Assembly: GCA_018257865.1 (NCBI GenBank)
Contig: JAEUBA010000031.1
Location: forward strand, 62,001 to 126,000
Direction of reading: 5' to 3'
DNA length: 64,000 nucleotides
From: Stereocaulon alpinum
Lineage: Eukaryota; Ascomycota; Lecanoromycetes; Lecanorales; Stereocaulaceae
A model generated the notes under the pieces. That model searched no databases. It was not told the origin of the DNA and worked only from the letters and a program-made list of their open reading frames with translations. The translations under genes and the position numbers were made by a program. Numbering within the stretch: position 1 is the first letter of the stretch; each line of letters opens with the position of its first letter. Positions 52,524 to 64,000 of the stretch are shown one piece after another.

Positions 52524-55500
52524 ATGATGGGATGCACGAAGCTCCTGCACTTCTATAAAAGTTCACATGATGGTCTGCTGACGATGATCTCGGAAATTGT
52601 GGGGGACAGAGGAGTAGTGAAGTCTAAGGCAAGCGTGAATCAGGCCTAAGACTGCGCTAGAACTACTTAGGCTTCCGTCCTAGTGGCACCCTGGAGTAAC
52701 GCTGAGGGCCGCCCCTTGAGTTGCTCCTTTCCCCTCTAGCGAAGATGATTGATTACTGCTCCCATAGCAATAGCCTGAATTACTCTCCAAAGTGACACCC
52801 TTTCGAGATAAAAGTATGTGTACGGTGGCCGGTCAAAGAACAGGACTTTTGCCCGTAAGTGACATTGCATGAGAGGAAGCGTTCTCGGCTCGTACTACGC
52901 TTTCTACCCTACGCCTGGAAGAAAATGGCTAATGAAGGCTTGTGGAGATCCAATACTGCGCGGAGGTCACAATCACTCTTGCTCGGCGAAGAGCACAGGC
53001 ATTGACAGACGTTCATGTTCCCTAGGGGGTCTGCTTCCCGGCAACGCTGAGACAGGTTTCGAACCGACTCCGCAATTCATTGGGTTCATCAAGGCTACAT
53101 CACAACAGCTGGCTGTTCATCAATGCTGCGGCTCATTGTATTGGACCAACAAGGACCGCCTATGACAAGAGCCACCGTAGCAATTGTCCTTTCAAATCCC
53201 CATAGCTCAAGCTCGTGGCTCTAAATCGAACAACCATATTGACCTGGCACCCGGTGCACTTCTCTTTGCCACCACCACAAGTCCTCAGCTGCTGATGACT
53301 TCGATTTCGTTCGCCATGTATGCCTCGAGGGCAACAAGTCTTACCATCGTCCGAGATTCAGCCCTTACCACCCGGTATCGGCGTACCCGTCATCTCTTCC
53401 TGGAATGATATGCTCAAACATTGCATCTCCTTCTTCATATGAAAGCGCATTCTTCGCCTCTTTGGAGACCGATGCTCTCCGCCGTAGTGTTGACAGAGCT
53501 AACTGTCACCCACTTCGGAACCGCCATTTGGCCCTGATCGGAAACGGGCAGATGGTGGACGACATTGCTCTCCTATTGACTGAGCATGTACGTCTCATTG
53601 GGGCGGGTAGCTTTATCGCGGTAATGTCCGAAAGACTTGACTGTCAAGCCCAGTGGTTTAGATCAAGCAGGACACGAGGTATCAAGCGGTGGCAGATTAG
53701 ATGCATGTTCATCGTGTTTATAGTGGCGACGAATCTGCCACTAAGCTTCTGCATCCTTACCGTAATGTTTGATGAGCCCGGGACAGCTGTGTATAGACCG
53801 AGTCCGATCCCAAAGCCACACATATGCCACTCACGCTCGCCGATATAATAACAAGTTTTTGCCCAATTCTACAACATGTCACGCTCTGATGGCTATTGAT
53901 CAGGACTGAAGGACGTAGCTGGAAGGGACTAAGGCTTCGAGCAAGGTAGTCGAACGCTGGACAGGAACATTGTCGGAGCGAAGTTAGAGCCTTGATAGCA
54001 GAAGGCATCCGTCAGCCAAGGGGTCTGGAGCGCTCTGATGTTGCCGTAGCGCGATTCCGCGTGCGAGGCAGCGGCGCTGGGTCCGGCGGAGCTTCGACAT
54101 CTCTTAGACGCGTTGAAAGGAGAATGCGGACACCACAAGGAAGTGTGATATGTTCAGCGGAATTGTGATTGCGTTGTTCTGGCTTCAAAGAAGACGCACC
54201 AGCTAGTTGTTTCGAGAATTGATGTGCTTAGCTAAGCAAACAACCGTCCCCAAATGGTTAGGTCCCTCAACGGGCATCCATGTCATGCATTATCTCATCC
54301 GCAGCGTTCCGGTATCTCATACAAGTGGGTTGTGTTCCCACATGTCCCTTCTTAGATGCATGAGAGCATTCTGAATACTTTGCGAACCTCCACCCTCGCC
54401 ATGCTATATTCAAGGGATCTCCTCTAAGAATCTATGATTCATCTCAGACATATGTCTCTTCTCTAAATCCTGTTTGCAACGAGTCATGTGCGCATACTCC
54501 TGATACTTACATGGATGTCTTGCCACTCTTTCCTATTCCATGATACCTGCAATCCTGAACTTGACGCATCATCTTCCCGAGCAAATGTGTGGTGTCAAAC
54601 GAACAAGCCCTGCTTTGGTCCAAGTCACTCCTTACCAACAGAGACATTGAACTTTGAGAATACTACCCGCTTCGGTCTCAGTTACTTTGCAACATTGTAT
54701 GTCGAGATGCCAGCCAACTGGGAAAGTCTTCTGGGAGGCGATAATGGAGATGTGCTATAAGCTCATTCACAGCGACGATGCGTACTGCGAAGCTCAAGGT
54801 ATTGCTCAGAAGGGCCCACTGGTTGGACGCCGCCAACAGGACGCTGCTCGGATTATTAAGACAGCTACCTCCTGATATCAGCCAGTGACAGTTGGAGCAC
54901 TTGTTGGAAGAACCTGGGACGGATGAAGCCCATAGAGGAGGAATTCTTCCCGGCTTCTGGAATATTCCGGTCCTTATCTCTTACTCTATCTTCAATCCCC
55001 AAAGTTGTCGCCGGCTCTACAGAGAGTCTCTCAAGATGTTATACCATATTCTGATCATAGCGCCGGATATCCATACCGAGTTTGATCAATTAGGTCTGTT
55101 TATACGTACGTTCGCTGTTGGCAATCCCAGCCTATTTTCAGAGCATCCAGGTGTCCTAGGAGAGCAGACAAGAGCACTGCGGGTAACACAGCTTACTCTC
55201 TAAGAAGTTCGGCAAGGATCAGTCTTGGATTGATGTCGTCTCGAACGTACCCATGACCCTGTCGTTGGTGACTTTAGGATCAAAGTCTAGGACATTGTGC
55301 AAATCGCTCTTTGAGGACGGCTGCCGAGTTCCAACACCAGCGTCATAATCGTTGGTCCGAATCATTGACCCACAGTCACATCGTGTCCAATAACAGGCCA
55401 AGATCTACCACAGACCAGCTGTCGACACCAGATTCTCTCAACCAGCAAGTCATACAGACCGTTGCGAATGCTGTGACATTGCTGGGTAGAGGCACGGAAT

Positions 55501-56528
55501 ATAGATGTTTGTAATCAGTCGGAAAAGCTGTTACGGAGGCCGTCATGGTTACTGTTGACAAGTAAGCACATTCAAGAGCACTTATGATAATATCCGTTCA
55601 ATTGAAGAGTGCAGGTGAAGAATGTGCAGCTGATGTGTACAATTGCATCCAATTCGCACCGCACAGAATTGTTATTGATTATTATTAGTTATTGGTTCAG
55701 CGGGGCAAAGCTATCGGCCGAGATTGCTGCCTTCCAACCCCCGAAGAGCCGGCCCAGACTGCTCGATCGAGCCTCGGTACTCTGAGGTACAGTACGTACG
55801 GTAAGTTACTCTAATTCTTGTGGTTCCAGGCCCTGGTCCCTGAATGCGGAAAGGAATGCAGGGTCTTCCAGGGTCTTCCAGGGTCCACACCAAACGCCAG
55901 CCGATGGAATAGGGGTCCACGGGCCTTCCCGTCCTCGAACTCCTCAAATCTCGCAAACGGCGACTTTTCCCCCCAAGACGCGCACCACTCTACCCTTTCC
56001 ACGTACGTAATTGTGTCAGCCCATGCCTAGCTGTGGGATTTTAGTCGTGTCAGAAAAAGTCCAACGAACATACGTAATGCCTCGCAATGGATCCTCAGCC
56101 GTAGTTTCAGTTTCAGCCTTTGTTCGCCATGGTCTCCTTCTCGGACCCTTCTTGGACCCCTTCAGTCCAAACTTGGCAGTCTGCTTTGACTTGAAACTTG
56201 CCGAAAAGAGGATGAGACGGCCAAGAAATACATTGTAGATCGATCGACAAGTTATACCCCTTGAGTGTTGAAGCATATGAAGCCAGTCATATGAGACCGT
56301 GTACGAAACGGTCTATGGTCCGTCGATACGAGGGGACATGTAAGTTAAGTTACGCGTCCAATCCTCTAAGAGGCGCCTGGCCGCATCCTCCTTCCCGGCA
56401 CCGCCCCTGCCAAGCGAATTGTCTGGTGAATGCAACCTTGATATAGGGAGGTCTAACATAACTATTTTAGACATGATAGCTTCTTCTTACTGACAACAAC
56501 CGTGTCCGACCTGCCCCACCTTCCACCC
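52524..56528. other. 4-kb gene-poor stretch
   Basis: Many short open frames on both strands; the longest (53405-53848, plus) resembles no family. The composition around 53200-53850 and 54500-55200 is protein-like in short runs that switch frame, which may be remains of decayed genes, but I cannot name any. A small duplicated GTCTTCCAGG occurs at about 55861-55880. The right end should contain the desaturase promoter. Confidence 0.4.
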
Positions 56529-58603
56529 ATGACTTACACATCCACCCTCGTTACACCTTCAACAGTCATGGATCGCAATCAATTGCTGCCTCGACGACAG
56601 ATTGAAGGCTTGATCGCTGCTGGCCGTGTCATTGTTATATCAGAGGGAAGGGTCCTGCAGCTTGATGGCTGGCTCGACAAGCACCCCGGCGGACGTCTAG
56701 CTATCCTTCACATGGTTGGAAGAGATGCTACCGACGAGATCAATGTGTAAAGACTCCTGTCATGTCACCCTCCATTCCACCCTATTCTTGCGAGAATGGT
56801 AAGTCGTTGACCGCTGCGGCATGTCTAATTGATGATCATCGCTTGATCCAATGCCTCTTTCTATGGTTGGGCTCACATTTCTGAAGTACATTGGGCTGAC
56901 TCTATGTGTTCATGACCATACAGATATCACTCCTCCGCAGCATTGAAGATGATGACCAAATACCGCATTGGCCGGATAGAAGGAGACTGGGTCAACTTCA
57001 CACCACCAATAAGAGGGGGCATATATCGAGAAGATGGAGAAGAGACCGAGGCCAGCCTGGATGACAGTGATGACACCTCTGCTGATTGGAGTTCGAGTCT
57101 GGAGTCATGGAACTCCAGTACCACAAGCCTCGACTCAAACTGTGATGCAGCATTGGGCAAGCCGCCATCGATCACTAGTTATACTACAAAAGGTCCCGAG
57201 GGGTTCTCGTCTTCAATCGACGTCCTGGATTGCCAAGTAGAGCCCAGATACAACTCTTCAATTGCCCCCATGGTCGAGTGCAAACACCTGGCTGAGGAGT
57301 CTGCACTCTTTGTACCTACATCGCCCCAAGGTTATATATCGTCGGCAGAACAAGAGGATATCAACAATGATATCCGGGACAACCCTTCGCTGGACGCTGA
57401 AACACAGCGGATGGTCACTGTCAAGTATCAACGACTACATCAGAGAGTCAAGGATGAAGGCTTCTACGATTGTAACTATCTTGAGTATGGCAAGGAAGTC
57501 GTGCGGTATACTATTTTGTTCACGCTGTTCATCGCATGCCTCCGAGCCGAATGGTATACGACTTCTGCATTGTTCCTCGGCCTCTTTTGGGTTAGTCCGC
57601 TAGCACTATCCAATAGATTCTTGCGCTGACCTAGCTACAGCAACAGATCATGTTCACAGCTCACGATGCAGGTCATCGGGGCATCACACATAATTTCATT
57701 GTGGATACCCTGATTGGCATCTTCATTGGAGACCTTTGTTGTGGACTCTCGATAGGGTGGTGGAAAAGCAGCCACAATGTCCATCATCTCATCACCAACC
57801 ATCCTGTAAGTAGCAATGCTTGCCATCCGTTGCTCATCACAAGCTTATCCAAACAGGAACACGATCCCGACATCCAGAATGTTCCCCTCTTTGCCACCTC
57901 GCCCTCATTCTTCCGCTCCGTAAACTCGTCCTACTACAACTTCACCTATCATTGGAACGCCTTCGCCAATGTCGCCGTCAAATATCAACGCTACACCTAT
58001 TATCCTGTCATGTGCCTTGCGCGCTTCAATCTCTACGTCCTCTCCTGGCTACACTTACTCTCATCACGTTCAACGAATATTGGCTCTGCAGCTTGGACTC
58101 GCCCTGTTGAGATAGCAGGCATGCTCTGCTATTGGTTCCTCTTCGGCTATTGTCTGCTCTGGCTTTCCATCCCGACGTGGAAGCTTCGTGTGGCCTTTGT
58201 CTTGGTCTCACACATTGCCACCATGCCTCTTCACATCCAGATCACTCTCTCCCACTGGGCAATGCCCACCGCTGATCTTGGTGACGCGGAGTCCTTCCCT
58301 CAACGCCAGCTTCGCACAACAATGGACATCGATTGCCCGGAATGGCTTGACTTTTTCCATGGCGGCCTACAATTCCAAGTCGTGCACCACCTCTTCCCAC
58401 GTGTGCCGAGGCATAATCTGCGGAAGTTACAGGTGCTTGTCAGGGAGTTTTGTAAAGAGACAGGGATCGAGTACAAGATCTATGGGTTCGTCGACAGCAA
58501 TAAGCAAGTGTTGGGACGACTGGGTGAGATTTCAAAGCAAGTGGAGATGTTGGTAAAATGTCAAGCTTACATGGCTGAGACGGGGGAAAGTGGGTTGCAT
58601 TGA
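56529..58603 (+). CDS. Cytochrome b5-fused sphingolipid delta-8 desaturase, 598 aa
   Basis: The first ATG in frame is 56529. Exons: 56529-56746, 56924-57590, 57641-57805 and 57857-58603; the first intron is long (177 nt). The cytochrome b5 domain shows HPGG at 52-55 and the second heme His in YHSSAA (His75). A long acidic, Ser-rich stretch separates it from the desaturase domain. The three His boxes are HDAGH (303-307), HNVHH (340-344) and QVVHH (524-528); the third has the Gln typical of front-end desaturases. Membrane helices surround them. This architecture and ending match fungal delta-8-(E) sphingolipid desaturases that act on the long-chain base of glucosylceramides in the ER. The last intron is 51 nt without a stop, so its retention would add 17 residues between the second box and the helices. 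Confidence 0.92.
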
Positions 58604-59054
58604 GATAGAATGAACGGCGGGTTGCTTGTCAGAGCTTGCCTTTTATTGCTTCTGGGAAAGAAATTTGAAACAATGCTGAATGTACACATTATTAGCGTGG
58701 ACGCCTTATAGACTGTTAGACCTACTTACCTTATAGACATTGTACTTTTAGCTCCCTTGATACTTTTACTCTTTGCATAGATACCACAGAGCCAAAGGAT
58801 CATCATTTCGAGCTAGGTGAGTCCATGCTAGTAAATAAAGCGAGTATACCTAACTGAGCACCTATAGCTACGGACGCGTATTCCACCACGACAAATACGC
58901 CAATGGTGTCGTTGCCATGCGAATGTTGCTTGTCATAGACGTAGAGCAGGATGGAATGATGAACGAACCCTTGATAACAACAACAATGAGTATCCGCCTC
59001 ACAGCAGTTATTGCAACTGTTGAGGCTGCCACAACCACCATAGCCACAACCATA
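58604..59054. other. Intergenic with Thr-codon-rich (ACC/ACA) low-complexity tail
   Basis: No gene recognised in the left part; 59020-59095 is a low-complexity ACN-rich tract. Confidence 0.4.
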
Positions 59055-59658
59055 ACCACTACTTCCGCTACTACTCCTACCACCACATCTCAAACAATCC
59101 CATACAACCTCAACAAGGTCAGAAACACCAGTATCCAAACGAAAATACCTTCCACAACACCCAACAGTCGATATCGACCCAAATCTCGCACTAATATCGG
59201 TAATCAGAGTAATCGCCACTCACGCATCAACGACTGGACAGCGCATCAAAGCAGTCGAAGCTTACTGTGCGCATCTCACGTCCTCTGGCCTTGTGCTCGA
59301 TGCAACCTCGTCAGCTCCAATGATATGTGATGTCGGAAACGTTACTGAGGATGCTGGAGACCTGGTTCTTGCTGAGGAATTCGATATAGATAGCTGTAAA
59401 GCGGGTATGACGCCTTGGAACCAGAAGGGTGATTTCTCGAAGATGGATGAAGAGTTTTATATTGTTAACTTAGGCTAGTCGCTTAATCTATGTAAGTTCC
59501 TCTTCCACTAATCTGCTAAACCTTGAGCGCTAAATACTATATCATAGGCTCCCAAGTCACGACATATTCTGACTATAACAAGGACTACACGCTTGAAGAT
59601 GGTGTTTCGAGTCCAGATTGTTCGCTATGGAACATGATCGGAGAACCGGCATCGTAGC
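59055..59658 (+). pseudogene. Possible relic of an unidentified gene
   Basis: A plus-strand frame without ATG runs through VIATHASTTGQRIKAVEAYC, then CAHLTSSGLVLDATSSAPMI, then DAGDLVLAEEFDIDSCKAG and DEEFYIVNLG to a TAG at 59476. An intron-like segment (GTAAGT at about 59492, ATCATAG near 59548) leads to SQVTTYSDYNKDYTLEDGV and a stop near 59657. The composition is strongly protein-like with several Cys, as in a secreted protein, but I see no start or signal peptide in phase and the stop precedes the donor. It is either a broken gene or one whose exons I could not resolve. Confidence 0.4.
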
Positions 59659-61987
59659 GGCACATTTGTGCCCCAGTCTGCATTTCAGCTACTGCTGGCG
59701 ACGTATTCAAGAGATCGTAGTCGTGTTTTCAGGACCTGAGGAGTCAATGCTCATCCGTGCTTCTACTGCACTTATTGAGCGATCTGGCGCATGTCGATTG
59801 GTACATCATCATGGTACCTTGGTCCATTCCATTAGGATTGCGTATGGGAGATGGTTTCTGCATGGCACTAATTGTGTACCCTTCTATAAGCTGGCAATAA
59901 GAGAAGATTATTTGGTAGAGCTGAACTAGCGTGACAACTACGTCTTTAGCAGAAGGCTGGAGCATCGGGTCTGGGGGCCGCATGTGTGACACGGTGTTTG
60001 GCTGTTGTTGAATAGGGGATGTCTGGGTAGTAGCATTAATGACGCGGAGATGATACATGATACACAATCTCGAGGTTCTGGAACAAGCGATGCGCAAAAA
60101 ATAGACGTAAAACAGCGAAATAAATGCAGAATTATTATCGATGCGAGACATATTCGGGTAAACTGCTACTAATCTCCTACAATCACCGAAAATAAAACCA
60201 CACCTAGAACCTGCGTTCAATTGAACTACTTCCTGCTTCCACCAAGATCAGTCGACAGCTTCCAAGCATCGACAGATCTCAACCTCCCACCTCGCTCACA
60301 GCTGACTTTACTAAACATATACCATTCTAAACCCCCAATCAACATAGCTATTAACCGCGCGAAACATATTCGAGACTCTGCTGAAAAAGATCTCTACATG
60401 TTTACCGAGCTGCTATCCGTCGTCGGGGAAGAAGCGACGTGGAGCTCTAGAACCTGCATTAACCGCAATTGAACATTTTTGGATAGCTTAAGTAGGTGAG
60501 TAACTGTTCCTTCTGGATCGGAACGCTTAGAGTGCTGGTAAGTTCAGAGAGGACTAGTGCTGATGCTGAGAGTGGGAGTAATGGAAATGGTCTTGAGAGC
60601 GGGGTGTCGTGGGGCGGTGGGCGATAAAGTTTTCGGACGCTGAACCAGAGATACTTCATTTCGATGACATCTGCAACTTTGCATTGTCGGGATTTGGCTA
60701 AGTGAGGGGCAATCACTGCTAGGATGGGATGTTTCAGTGATGTTGGATGGGTTTTGACTTCGAGATTAAGACGGTCCAGACTTACAGGAAATATTTGAGC
60801 TTTGAAAGTGAACAATGGGTTAGAGCTAGTTCACAAAAGCTGTTGGACTAACAGAAAGCTACTTGGAGTAAGATGTTGGACGAGCAAAGCTCAGCAGTAC
60901 GAAATCCAGCATCGCTAAAGACCTCTGAGGGTATTAGGAGCTTCCGAGAGTAAGCTGAAATACGCCCTCTTCCATTGTTTGGTTTTGCAAACCTTCAATT
61001 CAGGCTATTGGCATCACAGTATAACAGTATGACATTGAAACGAAACCTCGTGAAGGCCGTGAAGTCGATAGAGGAACCGATCATCAGACCGTATTCAGAG
61101 CGTCGTCTCTACGATGAGTCTAGAAAGAACTCGGTACTCCTTTGGCGACGCTACCATTTCTTGTCTGACTCCTGTTATCTTCCCACCCCAAGGAGGACTT
61201 TGAATTCAACATGTCCACATGACGGATTTTAGATGCAGCATCATCGAAGTTTTCGACGGACTTAATGACTTCGTACATCGACACTAGTCAGTCGGTGTGG
61301 AATCATGGTACTCTGGCTTGGGCTGGAAGATTAGGGAAGGACAAGTTCGAGTCATCAGTATATGACTTTCGAAGCAGCTGCCGAAAGTCGGACCCTATGT
61401 TGCACGACAAGATGCGTATGGGGCCATTGCTTTGAAGATTGCACAGTCTGATGCCCTTATTGGGACGGTGCATAGGTATTGATGAACACCAAACGAGTTT
61501 TCAATGGATTTTGCGTAGCAAGGCATATTGCTTGGCGTATCGACAGCTCTAGCATCTGTTGTGGGTTGATGACAGTATTGAGACTGAGTTGAATCTGCCG
61601 AAGAAAGAGCAGACTAGCAGCAGGATGAACTTGCCCCTTTAAGCCTAGTAGCCGTTACCCCAGATCTCGCTTAGCGCTGCAATGTTACGTAAATCTTCTC
61701 CATTCCGGTGACGAGATATTTCTATATGCAAAATGCCGTGAGGACCAGCAGTCACTGCAACATATTCGCCCTCAATCGCAAGAGACGTAACACATACCGA
61801 TCACCCCGCATGAGATTGAATGGCACCCTGCCTCAATGACGAAGCTCGAACGCCCTGGTAATTGTAGGGGCGCCGGGCGTGAAAGCCCCACGTTGACAGC
61901 GGCCTCTCCTCGCCTTACTTGAGGTCCCCCACCCTCTCTTCTCAATCCGAAGAATCTTGACGCAGCCGATCGCTATACTTTCTCAAG
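59659..61987. other. 2.3-kb stretch without a supported gene
   Basis: Open frames of up to 158 codons (minus 59744-60220) and shorter ones on the plus strand do not resemble known proteins. The last few hundred bases should contain the PQ-loop gene promoter. Confidence 0.4.
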
Positions 61988-63208
61988 ATGTTCCCCATAT
62001 TCGTTGCAAGGCCTGCCATCACTCTGTCGACCTCTCCAGGCCTCGACCTGGACATCGACGCATTGAGCGGTATTTGTGGGTAAGACCCAGTCCCGTCTGA
62101 TCGTGAGCCTTGCAGTTGCTGATCCTCTTCTAGGTCAATATCAATTGCCTGCTGGATTGTTGTCTTCTCTCCTCAAATCATTGAGAATTTCCGCCGCTCC
62201 TCCGCAGACGCCCTCTCTATTCGCTTCCTCATCATATGGCTTCTCGGCGATGTGTTCAATATCCTTGGTGCCGTTCTTCAAGGCGTGATCCCTACCATGA
62301 CAATCCTTGCTGTCTACTACACCCTTGCCGACGTTGTCCTTCTAGGCCAATGCTTCTTCTACCGTGGCTTCACCCTGTCCGACTCGCCAATAGCGAAAGA
62401 CATACCGACAATTGAAGAGGCGGCAGTTGACGAGGAAAATCCTACCGAGGAGTCGTCTCTGTTACCCCACCAAACTCCCCAAAGTACGCCCGCTAGACCA
62501 TCAATAGCAGACGCAGACCCTTCTGCTAAGCGCGCTTCCTTTTCCTCTATACACTCTCTTCTGTCCACCAACGTCGATGGCACACATCTATCCCCAGCCA
62601 CTCCTCTCATTTCGCCGCCCACATCTACCAACATGCCTCCTGCAGCAACGACTCTCAAGTCAACTTCTACCTTCTCCGCATTTCTCTTAAACTCTGGTGC
62701 TCTGTTCCTTGTCTGCACAGCCGGCGTGCTTGGATGGTGGCTTTCAGCACGCTATTCGCAGACCCATCACTCACATGGACACGAAGGGCACCACACCCAT
62801 TCCACGACTGATCCCTCAGCGCCTGTTCACTTTGACGTCTTGGGCCAGATTTTCGGCTACATCTGTGCAGCTCTGTATCTCGGATCGCGAGTTCCACAGC
62901 TACTGCTCAATTACCGTCGCAAGAGTGTCGAAGGTATTAGCATGCTGTTCTTTCTATTTGCATGTGTTGGTAACCTAACCTATGTGATGAGCATATTCGC
63001 CTATGAGCCAGCTTGCGCCAAGATAGGCAGCGTAGGCGAATCGAGAAGTTCAGGCTGGTGTGAAGAAGGAGAATGGCAGAGCCAGTATGGGAGATATGTC
63101 TTAGTAAATACCAGCTGGTTAATTGGTAGTGCCGGTACGCTGTTTCTTGACTTTATGGTATTTGTCCAATTTTGGATGTATCGGCAAAAGTTACCTCGGA
63201 TGGGTTGA
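61988..63208 (+). CDS. PQ-loop vacuolar basic amino acid transporter (Ypq1-like), 388 aa
   Basis: ATG 61988; exon 1 ends at 62079, a 54-nt intron (62080-62133) follows, and exon 2 runs to 63208. The two PQ-loops are visible: VVFSPQIIENFRRSSADALS (P44-Q45) and SRVPQLLLNYRRKSVEGIS (P285-Q286), each the end of a triple-helix bundle, giving seven membrane helices. Between them lies a Ser/Thr/Pro-rich cytosolic loop with an acidic dileucine-like EESSLLPHQ, a possible vacuolar sorting signal (inference), and a His-rich segment (THHSHGHEGHHTH) that could bind metal. Family members in yeast (Ypq1-3) and human PQLC2 export cationic amino acids from vacuole or lysosome. The gene looks intact. Confidence 0.92.
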
Positions 63209-64000
63209 GTTGGACACATGAACGTTGCTTGGTGGATATGACGGAAAAAACATTTATGTACATATGGGTACTCGTCGCTAGGAAGGGAAGGGTACATTGA
63301 GGATAAGACTTCTCAGCATGATAGTACATATCGAGCCAAGGCTTTTTACTGATCAAGGGAGTCGAGAATCGCTGTGACTTTGCGTCATATTTGGGCAAGT
63401 CACCAACTATGATATACGCCTTAAATCACAGTCAATTGGCTTTGCTATTGCATGTATCAGCGCATATTCAATGTCAATGACATGGGTGTAAGTGCCTTCG
63501 CACGCCATTATACGGCAGCGAAGATTAACCATTCCGTCGAAACTCTGAACACCAATCTTTGATGTCCCCACCACCATCAAAGAAACTCGATTATACTACC
63601 AACGCGGCTCCGTACATATTTCCTACATGCGTGTTAATCAGTTGATATAGTTCTCATTCCTGCTGTCTATGTACTGTAGTAAGTCTACGATAACCACCGT
63701 TTGCTATACCATCGCCGCCGCAAAATCGGAGTAGCTGTCCGAAGAGGCCCCTTGAGCCTCTCTAGACGTTGACCTTGGCGTTCCTCTAAGGACATGATCT
63801 GGGGTAGTCCCGTCCTTGGAATCGAAATGTCACCGTGTCTGCGGCGGCGACGTTACAGTAAGCACTGTATTTGGCTACGTGTTATTTCTGTGAGATATGT
63901 GTGTACTGAGCAGTGTGGGCAGTTTACTGGAACATCGAGAAGTTTGGTGGAATGTTAGTTGTTGGTGTCCAATGTTTTGACGGGATCGTTCGTATGCGGT
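63209..64000. other. 3' flank, nothing recognised
   Basis: No open frame of recognisable family to the window edge. Confidence 0.45.

Noticed and set aside
52869..55203. Several 70-150 codon plus-strand frames suspected to be a decayed transcription factor or enzyme
   Set aside because: I could not match any ordered set of conserved motifs to a family, so no call is made.
57806..57856. Treating the desaturase segment after the second His box as coding
   Set aside because: It reads open by chance (51 nt), but has GTAAGT and AAACAG borders and breaks the conserved NHP-EHDPDIQN join, so it is an intron.
1..64000. CRISPR arrays, operons with ribosome binding sites, riboswitches, rRNA genes, complete transposons with terminal repeats
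   Set aside because: The window is eukaryotic fungal DNA; no regularly spaced repeats, rRNA sequence or intact transposase gene was seen.

Overview
This window looks like a chromosomal segment of a filamentous ascomycete (Pezizomycotina). The evidence is short spliceosomal introns (about 44-180 nt, GT-AG), fungal-only protein families (POM34-type nuclear pore protein, CipC/DUF3759, DUF6601, SesB-type hydrolase), a cytochrome b5-fused sphingolipid delta-8 desaturase, Hid-1, SYG1/XPR1, and a P450/PKS/MFS secondary-metabolism repertoire. I cannot assign a class or species from sequence alone.

Layout. 1-8 kb: the 5' part of a PhoD-like phosphatase gene (-), divergent from a stand-alone CYP505-like P450 (+), then an O-methyltransferase relic and two divergent alpha/beta hydrolase genes, one of them broken by an in-frame TGA. 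8-20 kb: weak hypotheticals, a complete seven-exon Hid-1 gene (-), a many-times frameshifted secreted cell-wall-type gene (+), a POM34 homologue with one apparent 1-nt deletion (-), and two tandem paralogous secreted proteins (-) with the same intron position. 20-22 kb: a membrane-anchored ANL (acyl-CoA synthetase) fold protein without the AMP-binding P-loop. 24.4-35.7 kb: a graveyard of secondary-metabolism genes (HR-PKS KR-ACP tail, hydrolase fragment, MFS fragment, BBE-type FAD oxidase, SDR ketoreductase, all broken) around one intact trichodiene-oxygenase-like P450. Several lesions are C-to-T/G-to-A changes (CAG to TAG, splice donor GT to AT), as expected from RIP-like mutation. 37-45.7 kb: conserved genes (small secreted Hsp70/actin-fold protein, catalytically dead acyl-protein-thioesterase-like protein, CipC, SYG1/XPR1). 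45.7-47.4 kb: a strand-asymmetric low-complexity block. 47.4-52.5 kb: a SesB hydrolase-ankyrin fusion protein and a DUF6601 membrane protein with a 1-nt frameshift. 52.5-56.5 kb: gene-poor. 56.5-63.2 kb: sphingolipid desaturase and PQ-loop vacuolar transporter, separated by about 3.4 kb with only one possible gene relic.

How they relate. Most genes are unrelated housekeeping or membrane functions. The only pathway-like grouping is the decayed secondary-metabolism block at 24-36 kb. The O-methyltransferase relic and hydrolases at 4.5-8 kb may or may not belong to it. The best candidates for unusual biology are the SesB-ankyrin protein, which resembles an NLR lacking its nucleotide-binding module, and the tandem secreted-protein pair. 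I did not find a clearly new multi-gene system. Exon boundaries were inferred by eye from splice consensus, reading phase and remembered family patterns; no search or alignment was run.
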